DNA of 64,000 nucleotides, taken from NCBI RefSeq assembly GCF_000001735.4, contig NC_003070.9, forward strand, positions 12,146,001 through 12,210,000, read 5' to 3'. Origin of the DNA: Arabidopsis thaliana (lineage: Eukaryota; Streptophyta; Magnoliopsida; Brassicales; Brassicaceae). Below the pieces are notes generated by a model, which saw only the letters and a list, made by a program, of their open reading frames with translations, was not told the origin of the DNA and searched no databases. The position numbers and the translations under genes were made by a program. Each line of letters starts with the position of its first letter. Positions within the stretch are counted from its first letter, which is position 1. Positions 31,788 to 42,909 of the stretch are shown one piece after another.

Positions 31788-33221
31788 ATGAACTCTTCCT
31801 TTACTCTCTTCATCTTTACCTTCGTCATCTTCCTCCAATGTCTAAATCCCACCGGAGCTGCCACGTGTCATCCTGATGATGAAGCGGGTCTTCTAGCTTT
31901 CAAAGCGGGTATAACCCGAGATCCTTCGGGTATTCTCAGTTCTTGGAAGAAAGGTACCGCTTGTTGTTCTTGGAACGGTGTCACTTGTCTCACCACTGAC
32001 CGTGTCTCTGCACTCTCTGTCGCTGGACAAGCCGATGTTGCTGGAAGCTTCCTCTCCGGCACTCTCTCGCCGTCGTTGGCTAAACTCAAGCACCTTGATG
32101 GGATTTACTTCACCGATCTCAAGAACATCACTGGTTCTTTTCCTCAATTCCTTTTCCAATTACCAAATCTTAAGTACGTATACATTGAGAATAACCGTCT
32201 CTCTGGTACTCTTCCGGCTAACATCGGTGCGCTAAGCCAGCTTGAAGCGTTCAGCCTCGAGGGAAACCGGTTCACCGGTCCGATCCCGAGCTCGATATCT
32301 AATTTGACTCTGTTAACTCAACTCAAACTCGGCAATAATCTCCTAACCGGAACTATACCGTTAGGGGTCGCTAATCTCAAGCTCATGTCGTATCTCAACC
32401 TTGGAGGTAACCGTCTCACTGGAACCATTCCAGATATTTTCAAATCCATGCCAGAGCTCCGATCTTTAACTCTCTCCCGCAACGGATTCTCCGGGAATCT
32501 TCCTCCGTCCATTGCATCACTCGCACCGATTCTTAGGTTCCTCGAGTTAGGCCATAACAAACTCTCCGGGACGATTCCAAACTTTTTATCAAACTTCAAG
32601 GCGCTCGACACATTGGATCTCTCCAAGAATCGGTTCTCGGGTGTCATACCGAAGAGTTTCGCCAATCTGACCAAGATATTCAATCTTGATCTCTCCCATA
32701 ATCTTCTAACCGATCCATTCCCTGTCTTGAACGTTAAAGGCATTGAATCTTTGGATCTTTCTTACAACCAGTTTCACTTGAATACGATCCCGAAATGGGT
32801 GACTTCGTCGCCGATCATCTTCTCGTTGAAGCTAGCAAAATGCGGGATCAAGATGAGCTTAGACGATTGGAAGCCAGCGCAAACATTCTACTATGATTTC
32901 ATCGATCTGTCGGAAAACGAGATCACAGGGAGTCCAGCAAGGTTCTTGAACCAAACAGAGTATCTAGTGGAGTTCAAGGCAGCGGGTAACAAACTACGAT
33001 TCGATATGGGGAAGCTAACGTTTGCAAAGACGCTGACAACTTTAGATATATCAAGGAACTTGGTATTTGGGAAGGTGCCGGCAATGGTGGCTGGACTAAA
33101 GACATTGAACGTGAGTCACAACCATCTTTGTGGAAAGCTTCCAGTAACAAAGTTCCCGGCCAGTGCGTTTGTGGGTAATGACTGTCTTTGCGGCTCTCCT
33201 CTTTCTCCTTGTAAAGCTTAA
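31788..33221 (+). CDS. Secreted LRR protein (DRT100/FLOR1/PGIP-like), copy 1
   Basis: Intronless, 477 residues from the ATG at 31788. The frame is open upstream to 31608, but the paralogs fix this start at MNSS followed by a hydrophobic signal peptide (about 1-28, ending TGAA). Next come an N-terminal LRR cap (TCHPDDEAGLLAFKAG...CCSW), about 13 plant-type extracellular LRRs with the LxGxIP core, and a C-terminal cap ending CLCGSPLSPCKA. No transmembrane or kinase domain, so it should be apoplastic or wall-bound. The family resembles polygalacturonase-inhibitor and DRT100-like proteins; ligand and role unknown. It probably corresponds to At1g33590. Confidence 0.93.
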   Translation: MNSSFTLFIFTFVIFLQCLNPTGAATCHPDDEAGLLAFKAGITRDPSGILSSWKKGTACCSWNGVTCLTTDRVSALSVAGQADVAGSFLSGTLSPSLAKLKHLDGIYFTDLKNITGSFPQFLFQLPNLKYVYIENNRLSGTLPANIGALSQLEAFSLEGNRFTGPIPSSISNLTLLTQLKLGNNLLTGTIPLGVANLKLMSYLNLGGNRLTGTIPDIFKSMPELRSLTLSRNGFSGNLPPSIASLAPILRFLELGHNKLSGTIPNFLSNFKALDTLDLSKNRFSGVIPKSFANLTKIFNLDLSHNLLTDPFPVLNVKGIESLDLSYNQFHLNTIPKWVTSSPIIFSLKLAKCGIKMSLDDWKPAQTFYYDFIDLSENEITGSPARFLNQTEYLVEFKAAGNKLRFDMGKLTFAKTLTTLDISRNLVFGKVPAMVAGLKTLNVSHNHLCGKLPVTKFPASAFVGNDCLCGSPLSPCKA

Positions 33222-34600
33222 GCGGCAAGAAAGCTACAACTGGTAGTTGGATATTTACCGTGACCAATAAAGTTTAGCTCCAAATAAAATTTGTATTAAA
33301 AAGATTACAACAAATAAAGTAGTTTTATGTTATGAAGAAGCTTCATTCTAACAATATGTATTAGTGAAAGTACTCAAAGTAGTATTTAAGTTCTCAACTA
33401 TTATGCATTTTTTATATAGCAGCTAAAATATTACTTTAACATGATAGAAAAATGATTTTAAAAAATAGAAGGAAAAACAGAGTAGTATTCTGATACAACA
33501 TGCTCCAATTTATGTAACTTTTGCTTATATATTAAACTGATTATGTAGTATGCAACTCTTGGCTAATCTGTTCTCAATTCAGAATAGTCGCAACAAATGA
33601 TGCAGTAAATAATCTATGTTTACTGGAATTTAACTCGCTCTATACAAAAAAAGAAAGAAAGTTATAGTGATATCTTATTTAGAACTATGCGTAATTTATT
33701 ATTCTTCAGTGTTCTATAATTGGTTAACAAAAACCTAGTGATGAAAACAAGAGGAGTCCTTACTAGATAGATGCATATAACTTCATCACTACAAAATTTA
33801 TTTGATCACAAATAACACATACCAAACAACAAACCAAGTAATCGATATATACTAGTATCAAACCTCTTTTTTCTCTTTACATACACATAACACAAGGTCA
33901 TCCACAGGACATATAGCGTCTGCATTGAGGAATTAGACCATCTCTGAAGTAGGTTTCAACTTAGTATTGTTTTTTTTTTTGTCTAAAACACTAAAGTTCG
34001 ATTAGACTAATGCATCCATATTCAATGAGACAAAGACATAGTAAACCAACCTAGAAAAATTATTCAAAAACTATACAAAAAAAGATAGTTTGAGTAATTG
34101 GTTCTTCCAAAACAAGACTAATGCATGCAGCATCTTAAAACTTCACCACCATAAACGAAAATTGAGTAATTGGTTCTTCCAAAACAAGCTAAGATTCCAC
34201 TATAATTTCTTACGATAAACAAATAGATAAAGCTACTTATGTTAATGTTGGATTACGCTAAGAAAATTAAGGCATGAATCTATCGGCCCATCTCGAGGCC
34301 AACTTAGTCCACAATCTGGATCATTGTACTTAGATATATTTGACTTTTATTTTGTGGTCAATAATGTACATATTGTTAGACAAAAATAACATGTTAATAA
34401 ATATTTTTTTTTTTTCAAAAATAACGTACATTTTGAGAAAACATAAATGAAATTTCTTTCCAAACTAAGTTTCATAATAGCCCAAAATATTATTTAAACA
34501 TGATAGAAAACAATTGTAATTTGACAACAAAGTTCTAGAAAAATAAGATACATAAATCCTTTATCTATAATCATCAAAATATTATAAAAATCTGATGAAA
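33222..34600. other. Intergenic DNA between LRR copies 1 and 2
   Basis: The LRR 3' flank (33222-33440, with the shared TATTAGTGAAAGTA motif) is followed by AT-rich sequence. A phrase TTGAGTAATTGGTTCTTCCAAAACAAG occurs twice, near 34092 and 34162, marking a small local duplication. No gene seen. Confidence 0.5.
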
Positions 34601-34775
34601 GAAACTGTCTCTTTCGAGGGGTTGAGAGATAATAAATTCGACAACGATTACGGATATTACCACAACTTATTGCCACCACATGAACATGAATTGGTCAAAA
34701 TCGGCAGCTCTTGATTCAACGTTTTCCTTCTATTAATAGCGACCAATTGTGTCTTTCAATCAACACAACTCAACC
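34601..34775 (+). promoter_or_regulatory. Upstream region of the second LRR gene
   Basis: Shared cluster module: AATAAATTCGACAACGATTACGG (about 34629), CACATGAACATG, TTGGTCAAAA (34691-34700) and CTATTAATAGCGACC (about 34731). Confidence 0.55.
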
Positions 34776-36212
34776 ATGAACTCTTGTTGCTTCCCTCTCT
34801 TCATCTTTGCATTCGTTATCTTTCTCCGGTGTTTAAGTCCCATTGAAGCTGCCACGTGTCATCCTGATGACGAGGCGGGTCTTTTAGCTTTTAAATCGGG
34901 TATAACTCAAGATCCTACGGGTATTCTCAGCTCTTGGAAGAAAGGTACTGACTGCTGTTCATGGAAGGGTGTCGGTTGTCTCACCAACCGCGTCACCGGA
35001 CTCACTATCAACGGACAATCTGATGTTACTGGAAGCTTTCTTTCTGGCACTATCTCGCCGTCATTGGCCAAACTCCAACACCTTGTTGGTATTTACTTCA
35101 CCAATCTTCGAAACATCACTGGTTCTTTTCCTCAATTCCTTTTCCAATTACCAAATGTAAAACAAGTCTACTTCACGAATAGCCGTCTCTCCGGTCCTCT
35201 TCCAGCTAACATTGGTGCGCTAAGCGAGTTAGGAGAACTAAGTCTCGACGGAAACCTGTTTACTGGTCCGATCCCGAGTTCCATTTCCAATTTAACCCGG
35301 TTATATCTGCTCAATCTTGGAGATAATCTCTTAACCGGAACTATACCTTTAGGTCTTGCTAATCTCAAGATCTTGTTGTCACTCAACTTTGGCAACAATC
35401 GTCTCTCTGAAACCATACCGGATATTTTCAAATCCATGCAGAAGCTCCAATCTCTAACCCTCTCCCGCAACAAATTCTCTGGAAATCTTCCTCCGTCCAT
35501 TGCATCACTCAAACCAATTCTCAATTACCTCGATCTAAGCCAGAATAATCTCTCTGGGACAATCCCGACCTTTTTATCAAACTTCAAGGTACTAGACTCA
35601 TTGGATCTTTCTAGAAATAGGTTCTCTGGGGTTGTTCCGAAGAGTTTAGCCAATATGCCTAAACTTTTCCATCTCAATCTCTCCCACAATTTTCTAACTG
35701 GTCCACTCCCTGCCATGAAGAACGTTGATGGCCTTGCCACTCTAGATCTTTCATACAACCAATTTCACCTCAAAACGATACCGAAATGGGTGACCTCGTC
35801 GCCGTCCATGTACTCGTTGAAGCTGGTAAAATGCGGGATCAATATGAGCTTAGACAATTGGAAGCCAGTGAGACCCAATATTTACTTTTACATCGATCTG
35901 TCAGAAAACGAGATCTCAGGGAGTCTAACATGGTTCTTCAACCTAGCGCATAACCTATATGAGTTTCAAGCGTCAGGGAACAAACTTCGATTCGACATGG
36001 GGAAGCTGAATTTAAGTGAGAGACTAGAAAGCCTCGATCTATCAAGGAATTTGATATTTGGGAAGGTACCAATGACCGTGGCTAAACTGCAAAAATTGAA
36101 CTTGAGTCATAACCATCTTTGTGGAAAGCTTCCAGTGACTAAATTCCCGGCCAGCGCGTTTGTCGGTAATGACTGTCTCTGCGGCTCTCCGCTTTCTCCT
36201 TGTAAAATTTAG
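34776..36212 (+). CDS. Secreted LRR protein, copy 2
   Basis: Intronless, 478 residues, closely related to copy 1. Start at the ATG 34776 (MNSCCFPLFIF), signal peptide to about residue 27, LRR N-terminal cap with CHPDDEAGLL and CCSWKG, about 13 LRRs, C-terminal NDCLCGSPLSPCKI. The first variable repeats differ from copy 1 at many exposed positions while the caps are almost unchanged, as expected if the concave surface binds varying partners. Probably At1g33600. Confidence 0.93.
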   Translation: MNSCCFPLFIFAFVIFLRCLSPIEAATCHPDDEAGLLAFKSGITQDPTGILSSWKKGTDCCSWKGVGCLTNRVTGLTINGQSDVTGSFLSGTISPSLAKLQHLVGIYFTNLRNITGSFPQFLFQLPNVKQVYFTNSRLSGPLPANIGALSELGELSLDGNLFTGPIPSSISNLTRLYLLNLGDNLLTGTIPLGLANLKILLSLNFGNNRLSETIPDIFKSMQKLQSLTLSRNKFSGNLPPSIASLKPILNYLDLSQNNLSGTIPTFLSNFKVLDSLDLSRNRFSGVVPKSLANMPKLFHLNLSHNFLTGPLPAMKNVDGLATLDLSYNQFHLKTIPKWVTSSPSMYSLKLVKCGINMSLDNWKPVRPNIYFYIDLSENEISGSLTWFFNLAHNLYEFQASGNKLRFDMGKLNLSERLESLDLSRNLIFGKVPMTVAKLQKLNLSHNHLCGKLPVTKFPASAFVGNDCLCGSPLSPCKI

Positions 36213-38179
36213 CGGCAAAAAGGTACAATTTTGTAGTTGAGTACTGTAACACATAGCTCTGAATAAGATTTGTAATAACAAAATTAGCCTACTCGGCTAC
36301 GCCATACATGGACATGATTTTTATTTTTTTTACTGGAATAGAAAATAACAAAATATTTAAGGGGAAAATCACATTTTAAACCTAACACTGAGCAGCACTT
36401 TAAACCTCAAGATATTTTCACTAGCATTATAAACCTCCAAATTAATTAAACTAACACTCTAGATCTCCAAATTAACATTTTTTGTTTGTACAGCCCTAAA
36501 AGATAACAGAACAGAACACTAACTAACAGAACATTAACAGAAGTTACAGAATAATGAACTTTTGTCAGTTAAAAGAAAAAGTAAAACATGTTTAGAAAAA
36601 ATAATATTATGACCACTTACCATAATTTGTGATTTTTTTGTTTAAAAAAAACCTTATAATATTTAAGAAATTTGATAATACAGTACATAGCCATGTAAAT
36701 ATAAATCATGTTGATGTTTTAACAAATTATTGATCGGTTATTCTCAATTTCCAACATTAATTTGATTACTTTGTGGGCAGTCTAATCATTGGTGAGCTAA
36801 ATATCTAAAATCTAGACAGACAAAATAATATCACATATAAACCAATAGTTTGATACATTCACTCTCGGTACCTACCCTACATCCAAGAAGTAATGAAGAT
36901 CTTGGGAATAAATGTTCCATTAGAATCATGAAACTGGTGACTTTGTAGACAAGAAAACTAGAGTTATTTGTGTAATAATATGAAATATTAAAACTGTAGA
37001 CACACTGAGATTTGCCTTATTATTCAAAGCTATAAAAACAAATGGATCTCGATGAACGCTACGGCATTCATAAGAGAGGTAGCATGCATCTTAAATGTCA
37101 CTACCATAAACTGAAAACTGAACAAATCGATTTTCGAGAACAATCTAAATTTTCACTTTCTTAGTTCTTACAATAGGCAAATAGATAAAGCTACTAATGT
37201 TAGATTATGCTAAGAAAATAAAGCATAATGTTTACCTGACCATCTTGAGGCCAACTTATTTTCACTGTCTAGATCATTGCACTTAGATCGTTCTAAATCT
37301 AAACAGTCAAATCTTTCACTTCTAATTTAAGGTCAATAACGAACATTTTGTTGGACAGATTAAAATAACGTGTTGAAAAAAGTAAGACGAAAATAACGTA
37401 CATAACTAGATTATAACCCGCGGTACACCGCGGAGACAATTTGTTTTTAAAATTAGTATATATAAGAGTCTGCAAATTATATTTATCTATAAAATATTTA
37501 CATTTTATAGTTTACAATTGTTATTAAGTAATATCCTTCCAAACTCGTTCCACCAAACCCGTCCCGTTAAAAAAATCTGCGATACACCGCTAATTTAAAT
37601 AAATATTTTACGGGATTGCAATTATATTTTAGTTTGTCAAACAAATTTTTTTTTTAAATGGTTGTCGAAATCTAGTTCAAATATTGGAGAAATAAGATTT
37701 AGTGAACTGATAGGAAATGTATTTAGGTGCGTTTTGCTCATTTTAAGGGATTGCAATTGTATTTTGGTTTGTCAAATATTTTTTGTTTTAAATAGTTTCC
37801 GAAATCTAGTTTAAATTTTGGAGAAATTTGCGTGATATATGGGATTATAATATATTTGGAATATTTTTTGTTTGTTAATCAATTTATTGCCAAAAGAAAA
37901 CCAATAATTAAAAGGCAATGGCAGGTATTGTAAATAAGTTCGAACTCCAGGATTTATTTCACAAAATGGCTGCAAAAATGTATATATAGATGTTAGAGAA
38001 AAATCAAAATGGTTATTTTTCCTAACTAAATTCCATAATAAAAATAAAATTTTATTTAAATTTGATAGAAAGAAATACTAATAAGACAGTGGAAAAAAAC
38101 TATATGACTTATGAGTTTTAATACAATGTAACAACAAAATTCTAGAAAAAGAAGATATGTTAAACCATTTATATAATAA
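36213..38179. other. Intergenic DNA between LRR copy 2 and the remnant
   Basis: AT-rich, with no gene seen. Near 37410 there is ATTATAACCCGCGGTACACC followed by GCGG, a GC-rich inverted motif typical of Helitron-type or other nonautonomous element ends in this genus, with a related phrase near 37575 (GCGATACACCGC). The element borders could not be set. Confidence 0.45.
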
Positions 38180-38500
38180 TCTGATGAAAGACACTGTCTC
38201 TTTCAAGGGATCCAGAGATGCTAAACTCAACAACGATCACGGATTATACCACCACGTAATGCCACCACATGCATATGACTTGGTCAAAATCGTCAGCGCT
38301 AGAGTCGATGACTTTCCTTCTATTAATAGCTACCACGAATGCTTCTCTCAATCAACAAAAACACACCATTAACTTAAGACATCAAGAAGCTCCACTACAT
38401 GTAACAACGATAATCAATACGTATTATTGTATTAGTGAAAGTAGTATTTCAACCCTCCGACATTGTTTTCCATATACGCGAAATGTTACTACTAAAGTGA
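38180..38500 (+). pseudogene. LRR-gene remnant: promoter joined to 3' flank, no coding region
   Basis: The left half (38180-38368) matches the upstream module of the LRR genes step by step: CTGATGAAAGACACTGTCTCTTTC, CAACGATCACGGAT, CACATGCATATG, TTGGTCAAAA (38280-38289), CTTCTATTAATAGCTACCA, CTCTCAATCAAC. Where the others have ACC-ATG-AAC this copy has ACC-ATT-AAC. Within some 20 bases the sequence becomes the 3' flank of the family: AGAAGCTCCACTAC, then TATTAGTGAAAGTAG and ATTTCAACCCT, as after copy 5 (57430-57485). The whole coding region of about 1.4 kb is gone. Short frames across it (38157-38625) are not real. Confidence 0.75.
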
Positions 38501-39190
38501 ACGGCGAGGACTTCGGAAAAGATACTCGTATTTCCGTTTATGTATTTAACTTTTACAAAATTAACAGAAATTATCCAAATTTTCTACTTTTTTTTAAATA
38601 CCCAAACTTTACAAAATACACATAACAGTTAGTCAAATTAATGAGTATAAGAATTAAATTTACTTACCTGGATTTTCTGATCCCGCGTGACCAGAATTTC
38701 TTGAACCGGTCCCTCGATCCAAAAATCCCGTCTGATTTTATCGGATATAATTAGTCAAGTCAGTCCATCGTCTGGATTAAGTCTGGACATAATAAGTGAA
38801 CCGAAAGAATTGAACTGGAACCGAAGAAAAAAGAACCAAACTGAACTCAGACCAATTGTAAAATATTCAAATAGGTCCAAAATTCTAGAACCGAAAAAGA
38901 TTATAATCAAACCCGAACCAAACCAAAATATTTTGGATACTCAAAAATATCCAATTATATATCCAAAATATTAGTTATTTTTAGATCGAATAACCAAACA
39001 TATACAAAATACCAAAATATACTTGGAAAATATATTTACAAATATCAAAATATTTGAAAATACTAGAAAATATCTTAAAATACCCAAAAATATTGAAATA
39101 CCTTAAAATATTGGAAAGAAAATACCAAACCGAATACATGAACGCTTAGGCCAAGTCTGGATCGTTACACTTAGCCATTTATAAATCTCA
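38501..39190. other. AT-rich, AAAATAT-rich sequence
   Basis: Between about 38820 and 39130 the motif AAAATAT and near variants recur more than fifteen times without a fixed period, next to a CCGAACC/AACCGAA-rich part. This looks like low-complexity transposon-derived DNA. No gene. Confidence 0.5.
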
Positions 39191-39494
39191 ACATCTTATC
39201 TTATATAATAAAAGAAGGTTTTACCTAACTCTTCTGAACATTGCGATATTTGGCACTCTCTTTTGGTGACACTTGTCCTCTTTCTTTTGTAAAATTGTTT
39301 CTTTTAATTTATTTCTTATATCTAATATTTAATGGGCAATTGACAAAAAATAGTACCAAAATAAGTTTTTCTTCTAAAATTAGCACAACATTTCTAAAAT
39401 TTCACAAATAACACTATAAACTTCAATAAAAATTAATTAAAATATAACATAAAAAATAAAAATGAGAGCAAACACTAATCTAATATTAAATTGA

Positions 39495-39745
39495 ATAAAA
39501 AAAAAATTAAATAGTGGAAATATCTACCCAAAATTAAAAATAGAGATCCCAATTATAATACCACAAACTAATATAAAAATGAAAAATCTCTTTTAAATGG
39601 TGAAAATATATACTCTAAAGTGGAAATAGGGAACCCAAATAAAATACCTAAACTAATATTAAAATGAATCAAAAAAAAATTTAAATGGTTGAAATATATA
39701 CCCTAAATTGGAAATAGAGAACCCCAAATATAATATTTTAAATTT
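39495..39745. repeat. Three tandem units of about 85-90 nt
   Basis: Successive units starting near 39500, 39592 and 39677 share TTAAATGGTTGAAATATATAC, a GGAAATAGAGAACCC block and ACTAATATTAAAATGA, with differences of a few bases each. Confidence 0.7.
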
Positions 39746-40009
39746 ATTTCTAATTTATTTTTGGTTGAATATATTTTATATTAGTGGTATTATTGAAAAA
39801 ATAAATTAGTGATAATACTTTTAGAAAAAAACTTCATAGTTAGTCAAGTAATGCTATTTTTGGAAGTTTATAGAGTGGATGCTATTATTGTCCATCAAAC
39901 TTGTTTTAGAGCTATTTTTAGGAATTTCTCATATTTAATTCCAAAAAATCATATTTCTCTTATCATATTGATACATTTCATATTTACTCTTAACTTGATT
40001 TTTCTCTTC

Positions 40010-40475
40010 TAATTTGTTTTGCTCAAAATAGTATCTCCTTACTATCAAATAACTTATTTATCTAATTCACAACTATGGATTAGTAAACTTTTGAATTCTC
40101 ACAATATAAGTACATTTGGTATCTATTTTTAGATATATTTTTTTCATATTTATCTATCTTACATAATATTTTAAGATTCATATAAAAGACATCTCTAATA
40201 TTTTCTAATTTCTCTTGATAAGTATTTTTAACTTGCAATTTTTTTATCTAATTTGTTGTGCCAAAAATATTATCTACTTAGTATCACATAAATTATTCAT
40301 CTAATTCATATTTATGGATTAGAAATTTTTTGAATTCGCACAATATTAGTACACTTGGCCTATTTTCGAATTAATCTTTTTCCTAAATTTTCTATCTTAC
40401 ATACTAATTTAAAATTCATATAAAAGACATCTCTCATCTTTTCTAATCTTTCTCTTGAAATTTGTCTCATTTTTT
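40010..40475. repeat. Two tandem units of about 240 nt
   Basis: TCTAATTTGTTTTGCTCAAAATA near 40008 recurs with small changes near 40248. The matching continues through ATCTAATTCA, TATGGATTAG, GAATTCGCACAATAT and CATATAAAAGACATCTCT in the same order. Confidence 0.75.
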
Positions 40476-41017
40476 CTTTCCAATTAAACATATTCTAATT
40501 TTCATAACTCTAACTTATTTGCTAATCAAACAATTGCAATGTTAAATGAACATTAGTTGTATTGATTGCATTGTCCTTCATTGTCCGTTACTTTAGAAGG
40601 AATAATTACACGTCACATGTTTTAAATCACATTATTATTCACCTCATCAAGTAATAATTGTTTTCTTTTTGCCATTTACTTCCACCACTATTAATATGGT
40701 ACATAATATGACACTTGAGAGTTGAGAGTGGAAATCCTATTATTTATAATACTCATTTGTACAGATTATAATTTGTATTTCGATTCAATTATTTGGTCAA
40801 GGGTTAATAATGTAGGAAAAAAAAAGTTAAATTGCAAGCCCTTTATAAATTGGAATTGGCATCAAGTTGGGTGAGATTTTGAGAAGTATAATAACTCTTT
40901 GGCTTTGTAGTCTTATTAGTTATTATTATTTATCACGTCACGTGATATTCATACTGATATATGTGTTAGTAATCAAACAAACACATTAAAGCATGCATAA
41001 TGTTTCTTAATTGTGAG

Positions 41018-41423
41018 TTAACAATAATAGTGGCATTGTCCCCCGTGAGACATAGATTTGTAGTAACCGCCTTTTCCATTGCCGCATCCATTGTGACACC
41101 AACGGTTGCATCTCTGCTCGTCATTGTTTGTGTTGCACTTTCCAAATTTTGGGTGGCTATTACAACACAAAGAACCACCACTCTCTACATTATATATCCT
41201 TCAACATCTGCTACTATCACACATAATTGAAACAGTTTTGTCTAATACGAGTTCATGAAATTTTCTCATTAAAGTAACAAATTTGTATTGAAACGCAAAA
41301 ATAAGTTTGTTAAAGTGTAAACACTTGAGAAAGTACTCCTAATTATAAGAGAGAAGACATACCAATAACTGAGAAAGTGAGAACAATGAGCAAAGCAAAA
41401 GAAAAAACTTTCAAACTAGCCAT
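41018..41423 (-). CDS. Defensin-like (DEFL) secreted peptide
   Basis: Two exons, complement(join(41018..41184, 41363..41423)), GT-AG intron after codon 20 in phase 1, total 228 nt and 75 residues. Exon 1 encodes a clean signal peptide (MASLKVFSFALLIVLTFSVI). Exon 2 encodes a mature peptide with eight Cys: LCCNS, GKC, RCNRWC, NGC, GGQC and a final YYC before the stop. A conserved intron just after the signal peptide and eight paired Cys are the family hallmark of plant DEFL genes, whose products are small apoplastic peptides in defence or reproduction. The longer frame on this strand (40966-41181) is a shadow of exon 2. By gene order this may be At1g33607. Confidence 0.85.
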
Positions 41424-42774
41424 TGTTAATAGTCTTTTTAGATATTTATAAGTATTTAAACTTAGTTTGTTTTCAGATAAAAAGAAAGTTATATTTTGTT
41501 CTTATTTATATACCAAATTAATTCTTAATCCACAAAAGAAAAACAATATGAATGGAAAAAACATTCAGAGAGGTTTACAATAGTTCTCATGCTCTATGTT
41601 TTATTTTTGTAGATTATATATAGTTACTTCAAGTTTTCAATAATGGTTTTGTTAGAATGAGACATTAAGGAAAAAGGAACTATTCAACTTTTGTTCAACT
41701 GCTTGGTCTCTACGATCTTAACAGGATTCAAAAAATAACATTTTAGGTCGTAGAACATCACATGGTTTGATGTGTTTGAAAAAGAAAAGGGAAAGAAAAG
41801 CAGTGGAAGAAGGAAAAAAAAGCATTAGAAGAAACTAATCGAATCCTGGAAGAAGCATATGCTATTTAGACAAGTACATGAAAAAAAAAGTGAAAAAATT
41901 TGTGTAAGCCTTCACCTTTTTTACAAACGGCGAAATAGAGGAGGAATGCATGAGCCTACCAAAAATCTGTTGAATTTGTGAAACATTGTTTTTATTCTGT
42001 ATGTTAATTTATGTTAAAATCTTCTGCTAAAAAATAGCGATAAAAACAAACACTACGTCATTTGTGTTCTATCTATTTAATTTAGGTTCATTGTACTTTC
42101 AATATTTTTTAAAAAAGTTTAATTTTAGAGGTGTATTAATTTCAGAAATAAATATAATAATAACCAAATAAACTTTTAATCATCTCAAACTTCAATTGAA
42201 TAATGAAAAGCTTTTGTGAATAAACAACAATTTTTACTGGGCAAGAAAAAAACAACCAAATCAATAAATTTAACACTAGTACAATATATAATTTACTCTA
42301 TTTTTTTTGGTCAGTCTGAACTGCCTAAAAACAAATACATAAAATAACATACATATTTAGTTTACACAAACAAAATTATTATTTTTGTATAAGTAAATTT
42401 TAGAATAAAATATGATAAAAAGATTACTTTTTGTAAATGAAATTTTCGCTATTATGGTGTTCCCACGGTATTCTTATAAAACTAAATCCCGTTTCATTTT
42501 CTTCCGAATAAACATAGTTTCTAAGAGCATCTACATTGCATATTTACTTTAAATGTTTTCCTACTTAAATTTAATTAATAAAATAAGAAGAGGCTCTTTA
42601 AATGAAAGACATCCTTCTAAAATGTCTCAAAGAAAACATTTTGAGACACATTAAAAATGATCTTCCATTTAAAAACACTATTCATATTTTATTAATAATA
42701 TTTATATGGGAAGACACAAAAAAAAATATGGTCTAATAGCAAGATAACGCGGCAAGTGACAAGGATCTATCTAT
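41424..42774. other. AT-rich intergenic DNA with a decayed coding-like stretch
   Basis: Mostly low-complexity sequence. At about 41778-41870 a Lys/Glu-rich stretch would read ...LEETNRILEEAYAI if one base in an A-run were absent; this may be a tiny coding relic or chance. The hairpin at 42597-42673 is listed separately. Confidence 0.4.
42597..42673. repeat. Nested inverted repeats, MITE-like
   Basis: Outer arms TTTAAATG (42597-42604) and CATTTAAA (42666-42673), inner perfect arms TGTCTCAAA (42623-42631) and TTTGAGACA (42640-42648). The flank CTAAGAGCATCTACATTG (about 42522) is a phrase common at the ends of short plant elements. Probably a small nonautonomous transposon. Confidence 0.5.
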
Positions 42775-42909
42775 ATATCACTTATTGCTCCCACATGCAT
42801 ATGGATTTGTAAAAATCGTTGACTTTGACTTCGTAGCCCTCAAGTCGTCTCTCTCCCTCTATTGATAGCTAACCAATAGCTTCTCTCAATCACACCGCAA
42901 CAAATCACA
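42775..42909 (+). promoter_or_regulatory. Upstream region of the third LRR gene
   Basis: It keeps CACATGCATATGGAT, GTTGACTTTGACTTCG (two W-box cores) and CTATTGATAGCTAACC, but the TTGGTCAAAA block of the other copies has changed to TTTGTAAAAA here. Confidence 0.5.

Larger units (their letters stand above)
39194..40750. mobile_element. Probable nonautonomous Helitron (ATREP-like), extent uncertain
   Basis: The segment beginning TCTTATATAATAAAAGAAGG (39198) resembles the 5' end of Arabidopsis nonautonomous Helitrons, which start with TC and a similar A/T-rich lead. The interior is AT-rich and noncoding and holds two sets of tandem repeats. I could not identify the CTRR end with hairpin, so the right border is a guess. 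Confidence 0.4.

Noticed and set aside
32318-32743. 141-codon antisense frame in LRR copy 1 (and similar ones in copies 2-5)
   Set aside because: These mirror the LRR periodicity of the sense strand, recur in every copy, and have no protein features.
38820-39130. Possible CRISPR-like or satellite array of AAAATAT motifs
   Set aside because: No constant repeat length or spacers, and CRISPR arrays do not occur in plant nuclear DNA. Simple AT-rich low complexity.
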